Shown in pieces: positions 29,800 through 62,529 of a stretch of DNA of 64,000 nucleotides. The DNA is from Anolis sagrei. Its lineage: Eukaryota > Chordata > Lepidosauria > Squamata > Anolidae. The notes beneath the pieces were generated by a model. It saw only the letters and a list, made by a program, of their open reading frames with translations. It was not told where the DNA came from and searched no databases. The position numbers and the translations under genes were made by a program. The DNA lies in the NCBI RefSeq assembly GCF_037176765.1, contig NC_090022.1:77315209-77379208 (forward strand), given 5' to 3'. How positions within the stretch are numbered: the first letter of the stretch is position 1; every line of letters starts with the position of its first letter.

Positions 29800-31480
29800 C
29801 ACTATAGTTATGTGCAAAATGTAACTGAAAGCTAGAGAATAAGACAAGTGTAGAGCATTATAAGCTGACTTATTCATGGTAAGGTTGTGTGCTCTCTATT
29901 AAAAAGACAACTGGAGTCCTTTCCCACTATACACTTGCAGTACTATATAAACTAATATTTTTGTATTCAGGTAAGGCACTGCAGTTCTGGCAGAAAATTC
30001 TCAATTGTCTTGCAGGCTCAGAGTTGCAGCTTCCTTTACTGAGTTGATCCTTTCCTCTGTACTTACTGCTTTCTAAGCCTTATTATTTTTTCTAGTGAAT
30101 CACGTCTTCTTGTTATATGAATGAGAGCCTCAGTTTAGTCATCTTGACTTATGGGGAATGCTCAGACTTGGAGCCATTTCTCTCTTTAGCAGTCCACAGT
30201 ATCCATAGAGTGCTCCTCCGGCACTACATTTCAAACAAGTTGATTTCCTTTCTGTCAGCTTTAAGAATTATACAAGGAAATTGGACAGCATGGACCATCC
30301 TGACTTTAGTATTCAATTATTTATCTTTACATTTCATAAGCTTTTCTGGTTCTTTCATAGCTGTGTTCCCAAGTCTTCCTGTTTTCCTGACACCAGCCAC
30401 CATTTTGATGAAGGAAAGGTTAAGGAAAATCTTAAATCATCTATTTTAAAATGATATGTCACCTATTGTCATTATTTTTGTTTCTTAATATTCAACTACA
30501 CTTTCTTCCTTGGATTTTTTCAAGTCTTTACTATTTTCTGCTAGTACTATGGTGCCATTTGCATATCTAAAATTGTTGGAGGTTCTTCCTCTGATTTTAC
30601 ACCTAATTCCCTCCCTAAACTGTACAACCCAAAATGCATCATAGGATGCAGCCATGGCAGTTAAAGTGGAAATATAGGGCTTTCTTGTGCAGTGTGAAAG
30701 GGCCCCAGCTCGAGGATTTCAGCTTTTCCTGTTACCATTAGTAACTAGCTACACTTTCAAATTGTATGTGGGGTTGTATCTAGGACCTTCCCCATAAAAA
30801 ACAAACTTATATTTTCCCAAGGAATTTAAATACTAGTGACTCAAATTTCTAGAAACAAACTCTCATTGCATTCAATTAGTTAAGGAGAGCCGTAACAAAT
30901 TTCAAACCTAGGACATTCCTTTCTCCATTCACTGCTTGCTTAATGCTTACGTACATGAAAAAAAGGAACACTACAGAATTGAACCTCTGCAGTTTGTAAG
31001 AATCATTGAGCCAGCAAGGGAGTACTTTGGGTAATGCCAAGGAAAGCAGTTCACATCAGATTAGGAAACAAACATGGTAATCCTGAACATTTATGTCCCA
31101 GAAATCAATTGACATAAACAGGTTTCTTTTCCAAGTACTGCATGTTTTGGATGGCATCCTTAAACTATGGATGACTCAATGCTCCTCGATCACCCCCATG
31201 TGGTCAGACATAGTAAGGTCCCAGCAGCTCTGCTTTTATTTTTCTCTTGTGGTTTGAACTGATGGGCTGTTGTGAACTGCCTGCTGATATTCTCCAGACC
31301 GGACATTTCACTAAATTCTGCTGCTACAGGAAATAAATTATGTTTGTGTGGCTGGAGGCTACCCATCCAAGCGTGGAGAATATTTGGAGAACATTCTGTT
31401 TACACAGTGATCAATTGCTACAGTAAACTCACGAGCAGCACTGAGTGCAACTGCATCTTTCCTCTTGGGCTTCCCAGCAA
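29800..31480. other. No gene recognised
   Basis: AT-rich single-copy-like DNA. The longest frame (30117-30449, 110 codons) has no recognisable domain and no splice or promoter support. Confidence 0.5.
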
Positions 31481-31559
31481 CTGATACACAGAGGCATACT
31501 GCCTCTGCTTCTGGAAATAATACGTAGCTTTCTTGTTCAACAGCCAAAGATGGCATCAT

Positions 31560-32640
31560 CCTCTATGAATTTATCTCATTCCCTTTTAAAGTCATTGAAA
31601 TCGGCAGCTTCATCTTGTTGCAGCAAATTCTCCAGCTTAACCACGTATACCGTGTAGCTCTTCCTTCCATTTTGCTTTGGTGGATTGATCACCCTAATCT
31701 CCTGTATTGTAAGAGAGAGCGCTTCTGTGATCTACCATCTCCATGCTATGCAGTGATTTGTGAAAGTTTGGTAGAGTACTTGTAATTTTATGTTCAGTTC
31801 TATTCTTATGCACTAACATGATATTCCCCTTTTCATGTTTGCCTAATTGGGGCAACACTATCTACCACTGTTCCAAGAGTCATTTCCTAGCCAGTCACTG
31901 CCAGCTCAAATGCCATCAATGAAGATTTCCCCACAAATGAACCACTCTTCTATTTCTCTACTTTAAATTTCATTTAGCATTCACAGCTCGTCCTTCATGT
32001 TTAGAGAGATCCCTTGGGTCCTCTTTGCAATCCATTTTTTTTCTCATCACCCTAAAGAAATTATCAGCAATCTCACCATTCATCCCTAACTCCAGATCAT
32101 TCGGGAAGAAGTTAGAAGCAGCCATCCCAGGTCCCACGAGTCCCCTTCCTTTATTTTGAGAAGTGACCATGAATTCTTACACTCTGCTTTTTGTTTCCAA
32201 TTCATATGATCACTTATCCTCTCACTTCCCATCCTATGAATGCTAAAGGGGCCCAAGAGTCTTTGAAGTGAGATTTATCAAATGGCTTTTGGAAATTTAA
32301 GAAGACAATGTCTAATGTTCAACTCATGTTCTTGGGTCGCCTGCCAGCCAAAGAACTCCATAATGGGTTAGTGGGAGGACTTACTTTTGGCTGCCCAATT
32401 TCTTGAGGATTTTATGCTTGATAACACCACCTTCCATTAATTTACCTGAAACAAGCATTAAGCTTAATGGCCTACAGTTTTCTGTCCTCCTCTGGCTCCC
32501 TATTTAAAAAAAATAACGTGTGATACTGGTTATGCTTCAGTCCTCTGGTAAAAGGCAGATTTTAGGGACAGGTTATGTATTCTCGTTAAGAGTAATCATT
32601 TACACAACCGCTCACAAGCATCATATAAGGATGTAAATCA
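31560..32640 (-). repeat. Ancient CR1/L3-like LINE remnant
   Basis: Plus-strand wording matches reversed CR1/L3 RT regions: AATGGCTTTTGGAAATTTAA, ATAATGGGTTAGTGGGAGGA, ACTGGTTATGCTTCAGTCCT, and further left CAAATTCTCCAGCTTAACCA. Very diverged, no open frame, so much older than the L2 copies. The assignment is by recall of the family, not alignment. Confidence 0.5.
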
Positions 32641-32699
32641 AATGATGAGTTTATCAACCAAAAGGGAATTATATTACAACTATATCAGATTGCAAGTGG

Positions 32700-32770
32700 C
32701 TAATTTCATATCACAGAATTCTAGAGTTGGAAGGGGTTGCCAGTGATTGCCCAGTACAACACCTTTAAGT
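32700..32770 (-). repeat. CR1 LINE 3' end, reversed
   Basis: ACAGAATTCTAGAGTTGGAA, then GCCCAGTACAACACC: the reverse complement of a CR1 tail. Confidence 0.7.
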
Positions 32771-33844
32771 GTCTTACATGACAAGATGTTCCTGCATACA
32801 AAAATATCCTTGGATGTAAGGCAGGCCCAAAAGAAGCATGCCAGGCTTTTCTTTTTTGTTTGACAGGAGCAGTTAATTAGAAAATCCTCACCAGAGACAT
32901 AGATGGAATCTTACTGTTCTGTATGACCATGTAGTGACCCACAAAAGACAAAGACACTGAGGACAGGCCAGTTCCTATGCCTTAAATGTATTATACAGTA
33001 GACTGCGCTTCTCTTTCCTTTTCTGCAAGCAGATCTTGGCCAGGAAAAACAACTGATGAGCTATATCCCTGGGGTTTTGGAGGGTCTGAAACTAGTAACC
33101 TTTTGCTACATCAGAAAAGGTGAGTGGGCACTTTTGATATTGCAAGGAAGCAAAGTCCAATTTCTGAAATTTGAATGACTCCAAAATTCAGGAAGCAATG
33201 TTAACACAGTATATAATGCACAACATTAAGCTTGCATTTGACATCAATCATAGCTATATATTAAATATTGTGGTTTTGTTTTTAAGTGTAATCTGCTTCC
33301 AAGGAGTCAAACTAAAAATCCTAGTGAACTAAGAGGAATTTCTTCAACATCTTCCACTGAGGTCCATTAGCAGGGATTTCTTCTCTTAAGCGAGAAGGCA
33401 TTTGTTTGCCTAGTTGCTTATAATACAAATTGACTTTTTTTTTAAACAGATGTATTATTTCATTATAGGAAGACTGAGTGTACAACATTTTCGCAATTAA
33501 ATAGCATTAAAAACACTAAATTCCAAGTTCACATATTCCCAAAGAAGCACACACTATCCTCAATTAGATTAGTCCTCCAATCTTAGAATTTGGGTTCTAG
33601 CCCTAGCCACAGAAGGAGCCTTATTATCAGAATGAGATTAATTTTCACAAGTCTGCAAAGCAATGAAGTTCGCCTTTGTTGTGTAAGTTTAATAAAAGCC
33701 AATATTAACAATAAAATATTTCAAGTGTGCATAAGTCTTGAATTCATCTATTGAGTCTAGTCAATTTACTGTTTGACAGAGGAAGGCCCCAGTCTTACAA
33801 GACGTATGACAGGCAAACATGATTTTCTCCATGGAGAATATTTA

Positions 33845-34740
33845 TGGTATCATGCCATCACTGCTCAAGCAGGAAGCTTTGAAATAGTTGAACAGAATGT
33901 ATTGTCGAAGGTTTTCATGGCCAGAATCACTGGGTTGTTGTAAGTTTTTTGGGCTGTATGGCCATGCTCCTGAAACATGGCCATACAGCCCGAAAAAATT
34001 ACAACAGTTGAATGGAAGCTCTCTGAAGCTTTAGGTGTTCTTACTGCCAATTACAGGGAAAGCCATCTGATTCCTAATCCATCTAAAACGAGGACATGTG
34101 CTTTTCACCTTAAGAACAGACAAGCATCTCAAGCTCTGAGAATCACCTGGGAAGGAACCCGACTGGAGCATTGCAGCACACAAAATACCTGGGAGTCACT
34201 TTGGACCCTGCTCTGACTTACAAGAAACACTGTTTGGCTATCAAGCAAAAAGTGGGTGCTAGAAATAATAGCATACGAAAACTGACTGGGACAACCTGGG
34301 GATCACAACCAGATACAATGAAGACATCTGCGTTTGCACTTTGCTCTCTGCTGCTGAGTATGCATGCCCAGTATGGAATACATATCACCACGTTAAACCA
34401 GTAGATGTGGCTTTTAATGAGACATGCTGCATTATCACAGGATGTCTATGCCCAAAACCGCTGGAGAAATGATACTGTTTAGTCAGTATTGCACCATCTG
34501 ATATCCACTGGGAAGCAGCAGCCAGCAATGAAAGGACCACAGCAGTGACATCTCCGGACCATTCTCTGTTTGTATATAAGCCAGCATGCCAATGACTTAA
34601 ATCAAGAAACAGCTTCCTAAGATCTACAGAGATACTTGAAAGAACACCTCAGCAAATAAGAGTCCAAAAATGGAAAACTAAAACAGGAAACCTCAATCAG
34701 TGGCTAATACTGGATGAAAAATTCCTTCCATAAATAAATA
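33845..34740 (+). pseudogene. Jockey/R1-like LINE fragment interrupted by a hairpin element
   Basis: RT pieces: SFEIVEQ (33872), then after an insertion KLSEALGVLTANYRE, LIPNPSKTRTCAFHLKN, LRITWEGTRLEHCS, TKYLGVTLDPALTYKKHCLA and RKLTGTTWGSQPDTMKTSAF. Frameshifts near 34180 and 34370; fades near 34740. Same family as 17930-19640. Confidence 0.85.
33890..34007. mobile_element. Short hairpin copy of the long-inverted-repeat element
   Basis: ATGTATTGTCGAAGG...GGGCTGTATGGCCATGCTCC pairs with AAACATGGCCATACAGCCCG. Flanking GTTGAACA and GTTGAATG in the LINE look like an 8-bp duplication. Confidence 0.75.
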
Positions 34741-34759
34741 AATCCATGGAAATATGGCC

Positions 34760-36537
34760 AGAACTTTTGCAATGGAAACTTATTCCTTCTTTGGGGGAAA
34801 AGAGAGAAAGCCATGAATTTGAAAAACAAAACCAAAAAAAAAAAAAAAAAAAAAAAACAGGCTCACTAAAGTATTAATAATAAGGAATCCCTCTCACATT
34901 AGTATCACTGAAATGGCCTCTGGGTGCTAATCTCTGGGGACTTTGAAACTTCAATATTGCTACCAACAAAACTGTTTTCTGATTTTTCTGATGAAGCCTC
35001 AAGCCTGCTTTTAAAAAATCATGTAGTCATCACACAGGGATGATGACTCCTCAAAGAAGATATATACATTTGGTTCAAAATGTACTGTCATTGCTATTAA
35101 TCATAATTTGTAAATTTTGTGTAGATAAAATACTGGCATTCTTTCTGTTCTATATTTTCGCCAGAAATACCAAGACATGAGAATCTCCCTTATATCAAAT
35201 TGGTACCCCCCAAAAAACAGCAATTACCAAGATGTACTAGCAGCAGCTCTCCAGGGATTGTGACAAAAAAACTTTACTAGCACTACCTGGAGATACCAGG
35301 ATGGAGACTAAAACCTTTTGAGGCAAGGTACACAATGAGGATTAATGTTCCCCAAAATCCTACCACACTATTTTAAAAGGCTACAGAAGAGAAAGAGGAA
35401 AACAAGGAAGTCCTGATTCAGACACAACACCATTTTTGTAATAACCAAAGACAGACTAAGCAAGTAAAAAACTCTTCTTCTCAAAGCAATTATATAACCC
35501 AACATTAAATTTAAGCATGGCTTGTTGTAGCTCACCAACCACCAATTTTAGGATATTACAGTCTATCATCCCCATTTGCAGGTCAGCCTACATTCAAATT
35601 GTTTTAAGAGGCAACATATATCAGACTACAATTCACAGCTGGTCACTGCCCATTAAACTTGCATGGAGTTCTACCACTGTTGCCCATCAACTAAAGAGAC
35701 CTTCATGTTTGATCACTAGCTTGGTGGATCTATCACCGTCTTTCATGGCCTATTCTAGGTGACATAGCCAAGCTGTGCTATGAAAGGAAAGTGTCTTTTC
35801 TCCATGATTTTTATGGAAAAAGAATGAGGGTTGAACATATTGTAAGGCTAATGGGGGGCAGTTTCAGGCAGTCACGGGCACAACATTTCCAAATGGTGGT
35901 CCTTAAATTAATTTCTCACATTGTATGATTTCTTTTTAAGGGAAGCATTTAGATTTTCATGGAACAAATAAGCATGCCGATATCTAGCTCTAAAGGGAGG
36001 CAAAATCAGAACAATTGTTATGAATAGAAAAAATACTTTAATCTCTATAATCAGAAGGAGAATGTCTAGCTATTGAAAAAAAAGGCAAAAGACAAATAGA
36101 AATTCATGAATTTATAATGACTAATCCATATGAGATTAAGCCAGCACATGGATCATGGTAATGATGTAACAGAGTACTTCCTCAGCCTTGTACTTGCCAA
36201 AAATATTAAGTGTTAACAACAGCAACATAATTCAATATACAGTAGAAACCAAATCTAAAACCAGAGCTTCATGGAGGCAATTATGGTTTCCAGATCTCTG
36301 CTCAGTAACTGAAGATGCTCACTCAGTATGTCAGAGACCAGTGTCCAAAAATACAGTGCAAGATATTGGAGAATGACAAAAGACAAAAGTTAAAAGCAGG
36401 GGAAGATGAAGCTTATAAACCAAGGCTTATATAAACATAGCTATTGGCAAATCAGAAGATACATATTTGTCTTATCAATTATTTAAGGAAAGCTGTATAT
36501 CATATATTCCTTTGTGGTTTTTTGTTACAAATGTGCT

Positions 36538-36585
<48 letters not shown>

Positions 36586-37600
36586 TTTGCTGTCCCCTTT
36601 GAGTCACGTCATTTGATCAAAACTAAATGAAGAAATGGTGGTGATGGGGGCAGCTGACAGAACAAACACTTTTCAATCTATTGGAAATACGAAATTCAGT
36701 TTCAAGACAACTACTCCCATCAACCATCCCCCAACATAAAGTCACAAATATAAATTTCGCATTAAAAACCACTTATGCTTTCATTTTGACACAAAAGCCT
36801 GGCAGCACATAAAGGCAATGATGATGATATCATGTCAATGATTCCATATCTAGAATGGGCTGTAAGGTATCACTGCAGATAGGAAGGAATACAAGAAAAT
36901 GCACTGCTAGGTTTGCCTGATCAGAATCTTATCTTGATTAACATTACTGCTTGGAAAGAAGAGAGACAAAGACCTTCACCTTTACTTTTCTAGGTGGCAG
37001 AGAAGCAATTCCTACCAAAGCAGCTATATATAAAGTATACAGGTAGTAGTGTTCACATGGAGATCAGGAGGCTACCAGAAGCGACAGAGATACCAGCTAA
37101 TAACCTCACTTTATCAGAACAGGAGGGCACACAAATTCACACAGCATGCCACTAGACATGATAAAGGACAGGACTCTGCAATTCCATAGCCAGTTGTGAA
37201 AAAAACCACAACTTTTGCCTTCTAGCTTTGGTTAGGAATGTAACAGAAAACAGCAAAAGCCACATAGGAAACAGAACTGAAGTATCCACAGAAAATATGG
37301 ATCCTCCACTAATTATGGGATTAACGAGTCAAAGAAGCTTGCAAACAGGGGTTCACCAAAATCACGATTCATCTTAAAGCAAATATGGACGAAGAAAAAA
37401 ATCCATTATTTGTTTTCAACAAAAGCAGAAAAGAGTGTTAAGAGTGAGTATCTCACAATACTTCTATTATATGATAGGATTTATAAACCTTATTTTTGGC
37501 CAAAGAAGATCAGAATTTTAACCCACTGTTCTGGAAACTAGTCCTCAGGTAAACACTGATTTAGCCTAGATGTCAATAGCCCTCAAGCTTACTTCTACTT
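34760..37600. other. No gene recognised; poly(A) run and microsatellite only
   Basis: It contains an A run at 34833-34857 and an (AG)n run at 36540-36582. I see no exon, RNA gene or nameable transposon. Confidence 0.5.
36540..36582. repeat. (AG)n microsatellite
   Basis: Pure AG run of about 43 bases in otherwise unremarkable sequence. Confidence 0.95.
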
Positions 37601-37603
37601 GTA

Positions 37604-37971
37604 CATAGTGTTCCCTCACTTATCGTGGGTGTTATGTTCCAGGATCACTCGTCAAAAGTGAAAATTCACGAAGTAGGCATGCCATATATGTATATTGCAT
37701 TTTGAGGGTGAGGCAGAAGCGGGGAGAGATTTAAAGGCACCGTGAACCTTTTTTTTTTGCTAGCTATCTCTGCTTTGCTTTGCAATCTCTCTTGATTGGC
37801 TGCCTCTCTCCTGAGGGGGAGGGTAAAACCCCCTTCCACACTCCATTGTTGCCAGGAGGCGGGATTAGAACGCCACTCTGGGCAACGACAAGCATTCATA
37901 AACTGGGAGGCAAAATCCCACAAAACAGCGAGTCTGCGAAAAGCGAACTGCAAAGTAGCGAGGGAACACTG
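37604..37971. mobile_element. Tc1/mariner-type MITE
   Basis: Right end GTAGCGAGGGAACACTG with TA at 37972-37973; left end CATAGTGTTCCCTCACTTAT with TA at 37602-37603. Ends shared with 1196-1561; the interior (GGGGAGAGATTTAAAGGCAC..., TTGATTGGCTGCCTCTCTCC) is unrelated. Confidence 0.8.
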
Positions 37972-38475
37972 TATACAAAGGGAAAGGAAGTGACTAATAC
38001 ATTTTATCTTCTTTCCAGGAGGGGCATGGAAACAATTCACCTTAAGTATTATTCCCAGCAGTCACCAACATTCTTTCCTGAGTCAAATGAAGTTATTACA
38101 AACAAATGGATAGATTTGCTGGAGCACAGAGATATCTAAGAAATAGATTTTGTCCAAACAGAACTGCAAGAGCTCCTATGCAAAGGCATTAAAAGATACG
38201 GTATTTTAAACCCAAGCCTTGGGGCATGGCAACAGGATTTATGAAGCTCGATAGTAGAACTATGTAACGTGTTGTTCTCTCATTTAAAATGAGGACTTAA
38301 TGAAATTAACCGCGCAAATGTCATGCTCCTGCCTCAAAATTATCTTGACTTTGCCATTCCGTTGTACACATCTGTTAAATACTTTAATGTTCTGGGGGGA
38401 AAAAAACCAAAATTTAGAAGCCTCTACCACATCAAGACATTTTTGATGAACATTTTAATACAACAAAACCTTGTA

Positions 38476-38865
38476 CAGACAGTCCCCAAGTTACAAATGT
38501 CCGACTTAGAAACAACTCATAGTTACAAACTGAGCTGCGGCAGCAGGAAGAGAGAGAATTCTACCCCTAGGAAGGGAAATTCACTCCTGAAAGAGTTATT
38601 ATGGGGAAAAGGTGTCGGCACTGAAGCTTGATCACTAATCCTTGTTTCCACAACGAGCCAATTTTTTCAAAATCAAATTATCACAGGCACAGAAGGTGAG
38701 GTGAAATCAGCAAAACAAATACTATAGGGGTGTTAATTCTTCTCTATGCTATCTATCTATCTTTGACTGGAGTTACTTAAAAATGTACCTGTTCTGATTT
38801 ATAGACAAATTCAACTTAAGAACAAACCTACAGAACCTATCTTGTTGTAACTTAGAGACTGCCTG
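38476..38865. mobile_element. Tigger/mariner-like MITE
   Basis: Left CAGACAGTCCCCAAGTTACA and reverse complement of right CAGGCAGTCTCTAAGTTACA; TA at 38474-38475 and 38866-38867. A second inner pair (CCGACTTAGAAACAACTCAT / ATTCAACTTAAGAACAAACC) is degenerate. No coding frame. Confidence 0.88.
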
Positions 38866-39611
38866 TACACACCACTAGGTTCAAACACATTATAATTTTC
38901 ACAAGATGAACATGAGGAATTGAGAATGAAATGCAGTTTGCTGGAGTCATTGTGATTTGCTTCAACAAGGCCTCCACCTACTTTTTCTTTGGAAGTAGAT
39001 TCTTCACACTACTAACAGAAACAAATTTATTAAACACATTATCAGATGCTCCAGAACTACAAATAGGATGGAAATGGCAAACTGCTGACCTAAGGAACTC
39101 TTCATACAAAATTCATGAAGGAGCAAGACAAATATAGCAATGTAGCACACTCCATTCTAGATGAGATCATCCATCTGCCTCTTTCACCCATTTCACACCT
39201 TACATTAAGCACTGTGTTACCAAGCCAAACAAACTTTCTTCCAAAGGCCAGCATGGGATGTAGAACTCTTTTCTGCTTCTTCTTCCAGGCAGAAAGGAAG
39301 GATGGACTCATGAACAGAACACTGTCATGTGTCAAGCTCTGCCTGTGTCGGGCACAAACCCCACCCCACCCACCAGCTAGTATAGGAAGAGAATACATTA
39401 TGAAAACTATTCTAAAGGACTGAGCAAATGCCAACTAGTAGACCTTTCCCTTCAAGATCCTTTAGCCAATAGTCAGTTCTCAATCTGTTAAACCAGTATA
39501 CTGCTGGATAGAAAGGTTTCGTTTAGCCAGAGGAACAATAAAATCATAGCAGGCCAGCAACTGATGTTCGCTTGGGCCACCAGCAATTCAAAAACAGCAC
39601 TGGAACTTGTT

Positions 39612-60311
<20,700 letters not shown>

Positions 60312-60636
60312 TTTCTCCCAGCGTTGCCGCCCCCGAGGTGCCCGTCACCTCTCGGAGCTCCGACATATCGCGAGAACTTACGCGTCTCCATGGGACGTAT
60401 CGCGGGAGCTTCGTCTCACAGCCCGGGAATCGAAAAGGTGGAGAGAGATGCTGCGAGACGTCACGACGTCTCGCGATATTTGATTTCGGTGCGCTTTTGA
60501 GGGGAACCGAGCGACTGAAAGCAAGCCACTTTGAGGGATAAGCAGCTCGAGGCCTGGTTTCTATGGCAACTGGGTCTCGGCTGTTTTCCCACTCGTTGGC
60601 ATGGTGTAAACAACCAGAAGTGTAGCTTCAGCTGGA

Positions 60637-60900
60637 GCCCCCGGTGGCGCAGTGGGTTAAACCCCTGTGCCGGCAGGACTGAAGACCGACAGGTCGCAAG
60701 TTCGAATCCGGGGAGAGGCGGATGAGCTCCCTCTATCAGCTCCAGCTCTTCATGCGGGGACATGAGAGAAGCCTCCCACATCAAATCATCCAGGCGTCCC
60801 CTACGCCTTCTCCGGGGGGGGGGGGGGGGGCAACGTCCTTGCCGACGGCCAATTCTCTCACACCAGAAGCGACTTGCTCCTGACACGACAAAAAAAAAAG
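60637..60900 (+). mobile_element. Full-length tRNA-derived lizard SINE between the two promoters
   Basis: A-box GGTGGCGCAGTGGGTTAAAC, B-box GTTCGAATCC, body GAGCTCCCTCTATCAGCTCC, tail CTTGCTCCTGACACGACAAA and an A run. A G run of about 16 (60816-60831) interrupts the body. The tRNA-like promoter is the best preserved of this family here. Confidence 0.9.
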
Positions 60901-61047
60901 GAAAGCTGGAAATAATCAGCCAAGGAGCCTGAGGGGCTCCTAGTATAACGTGACGAAGGATGCCCAGTGTCTATAAAGAAAGGATGCCCAGGATATAAAT
61001 AAAGAAGGAAGAGGCCTCCAATATATGTGAAGCAATTGATAAGGGAG

Positions 61048-61222
61048 ATGCATTGTAGAAGGCTTTCGTGGCCGGAATCACTGGGTTGTTGTATGTTTTT
61101 CGGGCTACAAGGCCATGTTCTAGAAGCATTCTCTCCTGACATTTCGTCTGTATCTATGACAAGCATCCTCTGAGGTTGTGAGGTCCTCTGAGGATGCCTG
61201 CCATAGATGCAGTAAAACATTA
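61048..61222. mobile_element. Long-inverted-repeat element, left arm plus partial right arm
   Basis: CATTGTAGAAGGCTTTCGTG, GGGTTGTTGTATGTTTTTCG, CTCTCCTGACATTTCGTCTG, then the turn at about 61175-61190 and the beginning of the opposite arm, GAGGATGCCTGCCATAGATG. It breaks off into a SINE tail fragment (61208-61290). Confidence 0.75.
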
Positions 61223-61315
61223 AAACATCTGGGCATCCCCTGGGCAACATCCTTGCTTGCAGACAGCCAATTCTCTCACACCAGAAGTCTCTCTCTCTCT
61301 CTCTCACACACACAC

Positions 61316-61345
<30 letters not shown>
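61208..61345 (+). repeat. SINE tail fragment followed by (TC)n(CA)n and (TAA)n
   Basis: ACATCTGGGCATCCCCTGGG, CCAATTCTCTCACACCAGAA match the 20336 SINE body, followed by TC, CA and TAA microsatellites (61289-61345). Confidence 0.8.
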
Positions 61346-61346
<1 letters not shown>

Positions 61347-61945
61347 TATTGTCAAAGGCTTTCATGGCCAGATCTTTTTCTAAGATACACAGAGACACTC
61401 GCTGGAACACCCCAGCAAGTGAGAGTCCAAAAGTGGCAGTCTCAAACCCAGAAGTTCAACCAATGGCTGATACCAAATGAGAGACTCCCTCCTGGGCACA
61501 CAGAAAATTGGGCGACTTGGAAGGCGTTGAAACGTCAGGAGAAATGCCTCTAGAACATGGCCCTATAGCCTGAAAAACCCACAAAAACCTAGTGATTCCA
61601 GCCATGAAAGCCTTCGACAATACATAGGCGCTGAACAGACTGCGCTCTGGCACCATGAGATGCGGAGCCAATCTTAAGAAATGGGGCTACAAAGTGGAAT
61701 CCACGACATGCGAGTGTCGTGGAGAAGAGCAAACCACTGACCACCTGCTGCAATGCAGTCTGAGCCCTGCTACATGCACAATGGAGGACCTCCTTGCGGC
61801 AACACCAGAGGCACTCCAAGTGGCCAGATACTGGTCAAAGGACATTTAATCAACTACCAAGATTGCAAATTCTGTGTTCTCTCTGTTTGTTTTTGTTAAA
61901 AATGTAATACAAATGTCTGGTTGCTGATGACACGATAAATAAATA
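61346..61945 (+). pseudogene. Jockey/R1-like LINE C-terminal fragment split by a single-arm insertion
   Basis: A 27-base end of the inverted-repeat element (61346-61372) is followed by LINE sequence (NPEVQPMADTK-type frame; TENWATWKAL), an insertion at about 61529-61624, then LINE again in frame: MRCGANLKKWGYKVESTTCE with a Cys-His motif CEC...DHLLQC, VARYWSKDI and a stop at 61847-61849. The tail ends ACACGATAAATAAATAAA. Confidence 0.82.
61529..61624. mobile_element. Single right arm of the long-inverted-repeat element
   Basis: ACGTCAGGAGAAATGCCTCT through CATGAAAGCCTTCGACAATA. Bordering AGGCGTTGA and AGGCGCTGA in the LINE look like an 8-9 bp target duplication, so it apparently inserted as one arm. 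Confidence 0.7.
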
Positions 61946-61950
61946 AAAAT

Positions 61951-62103
61951 GGCCAGAATCACTGGGTTGTTGTAGGTTTTTCGGGTCAGAGGTTGTGAGG
62001 ATGCATCAGAGGTTGTGAGGATGCCTGACATAGATGCAGGCAAAACGTCAGGAGAGAATGCTTCTAGAACATGGCCATATAGCCCGAAAAATCAACAACA
62101 ACC
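61951..62103. mobile_element. Long-inverted-repeat element, rearranged copy
   Basis: TGGCCAGAATCACTGGGTTG, GTTGTAGGTTTTTCGGGTC, a doubled TCAGAGGTTGTGAGGATGC, then the opposite arm GGCAAAACGTCAGGAGAGAA to GCCCGAAAAATCAACAACAA. Confidence 0.75.
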
Positions 62104-62139
62104 ATTGATAAGAGAGCTTGGATCTCAAGCAGAACAAGC

Positions 62140-62291
62140 ACCAGGTATGGGCCCTCTGGGTGTTTTGGACTCCAACTCCCACCATTCCTATCTGCTGCAG
62201 GCCCTTTCCTTTTCCCCTTCAGCCAAAAGGAAGGGGCCTGAGTCTGTTAGGAATGGTGGGAGTTGGAGTCCAAAACACCTAGAGGGCCCAA
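62140..62291. mobile_element. Palindromic hAT MITE
   Basis: GGGCCCTCTGGGTGTTTTGG, TCCAACTCCCACCATTCC pairs with GGAATGGTGGGAGTTGGAGT, CCAAAACACCTAGAGGGCCC. The same family as 59778-59955. Confidence 0.85.
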
Positions 62292-62294
62292 GCT

Positions 62295-62495
62295 TAATCT
62301 ACACTGTTAAATTCATGCAATTTGATTCCACCTCTAACAGCCAGGACTCCTGGGATCTGTAACTTGGCGAGGCCCCAGCACTCTGACAGAGGAGGCCCAA
62401 GGCCTTGTAAAACTACAACTCCCCTGATTCCACAGCATTGAGTTAAAGCCGGTGTCAACTCGCACTAATTCGGCAGTATAGATGTACCCTTGTAG
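62295..62495. mobile_element. Palindromic MITE, family A
   Basis: Left ATCTACACTGTTAAATTCAT, right ACTAATTCGGCAGTATAGAT with GTACCCT. It abuts the previous MITE on the left and the UIMC1-side CpG island on the right. Confidence 0.7.
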
Positions 62496-62529
62496 GACAA
62501 TAAAGATAACATAGAACGGCATATACGTT

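Noticed and set aside
1-39500. FGFR4 exons expected from mammalian synteny
   Set aside because: I found no kinase, immunoglobulin-domain or FGFR-like peptide in this range; the gene may lie further left.
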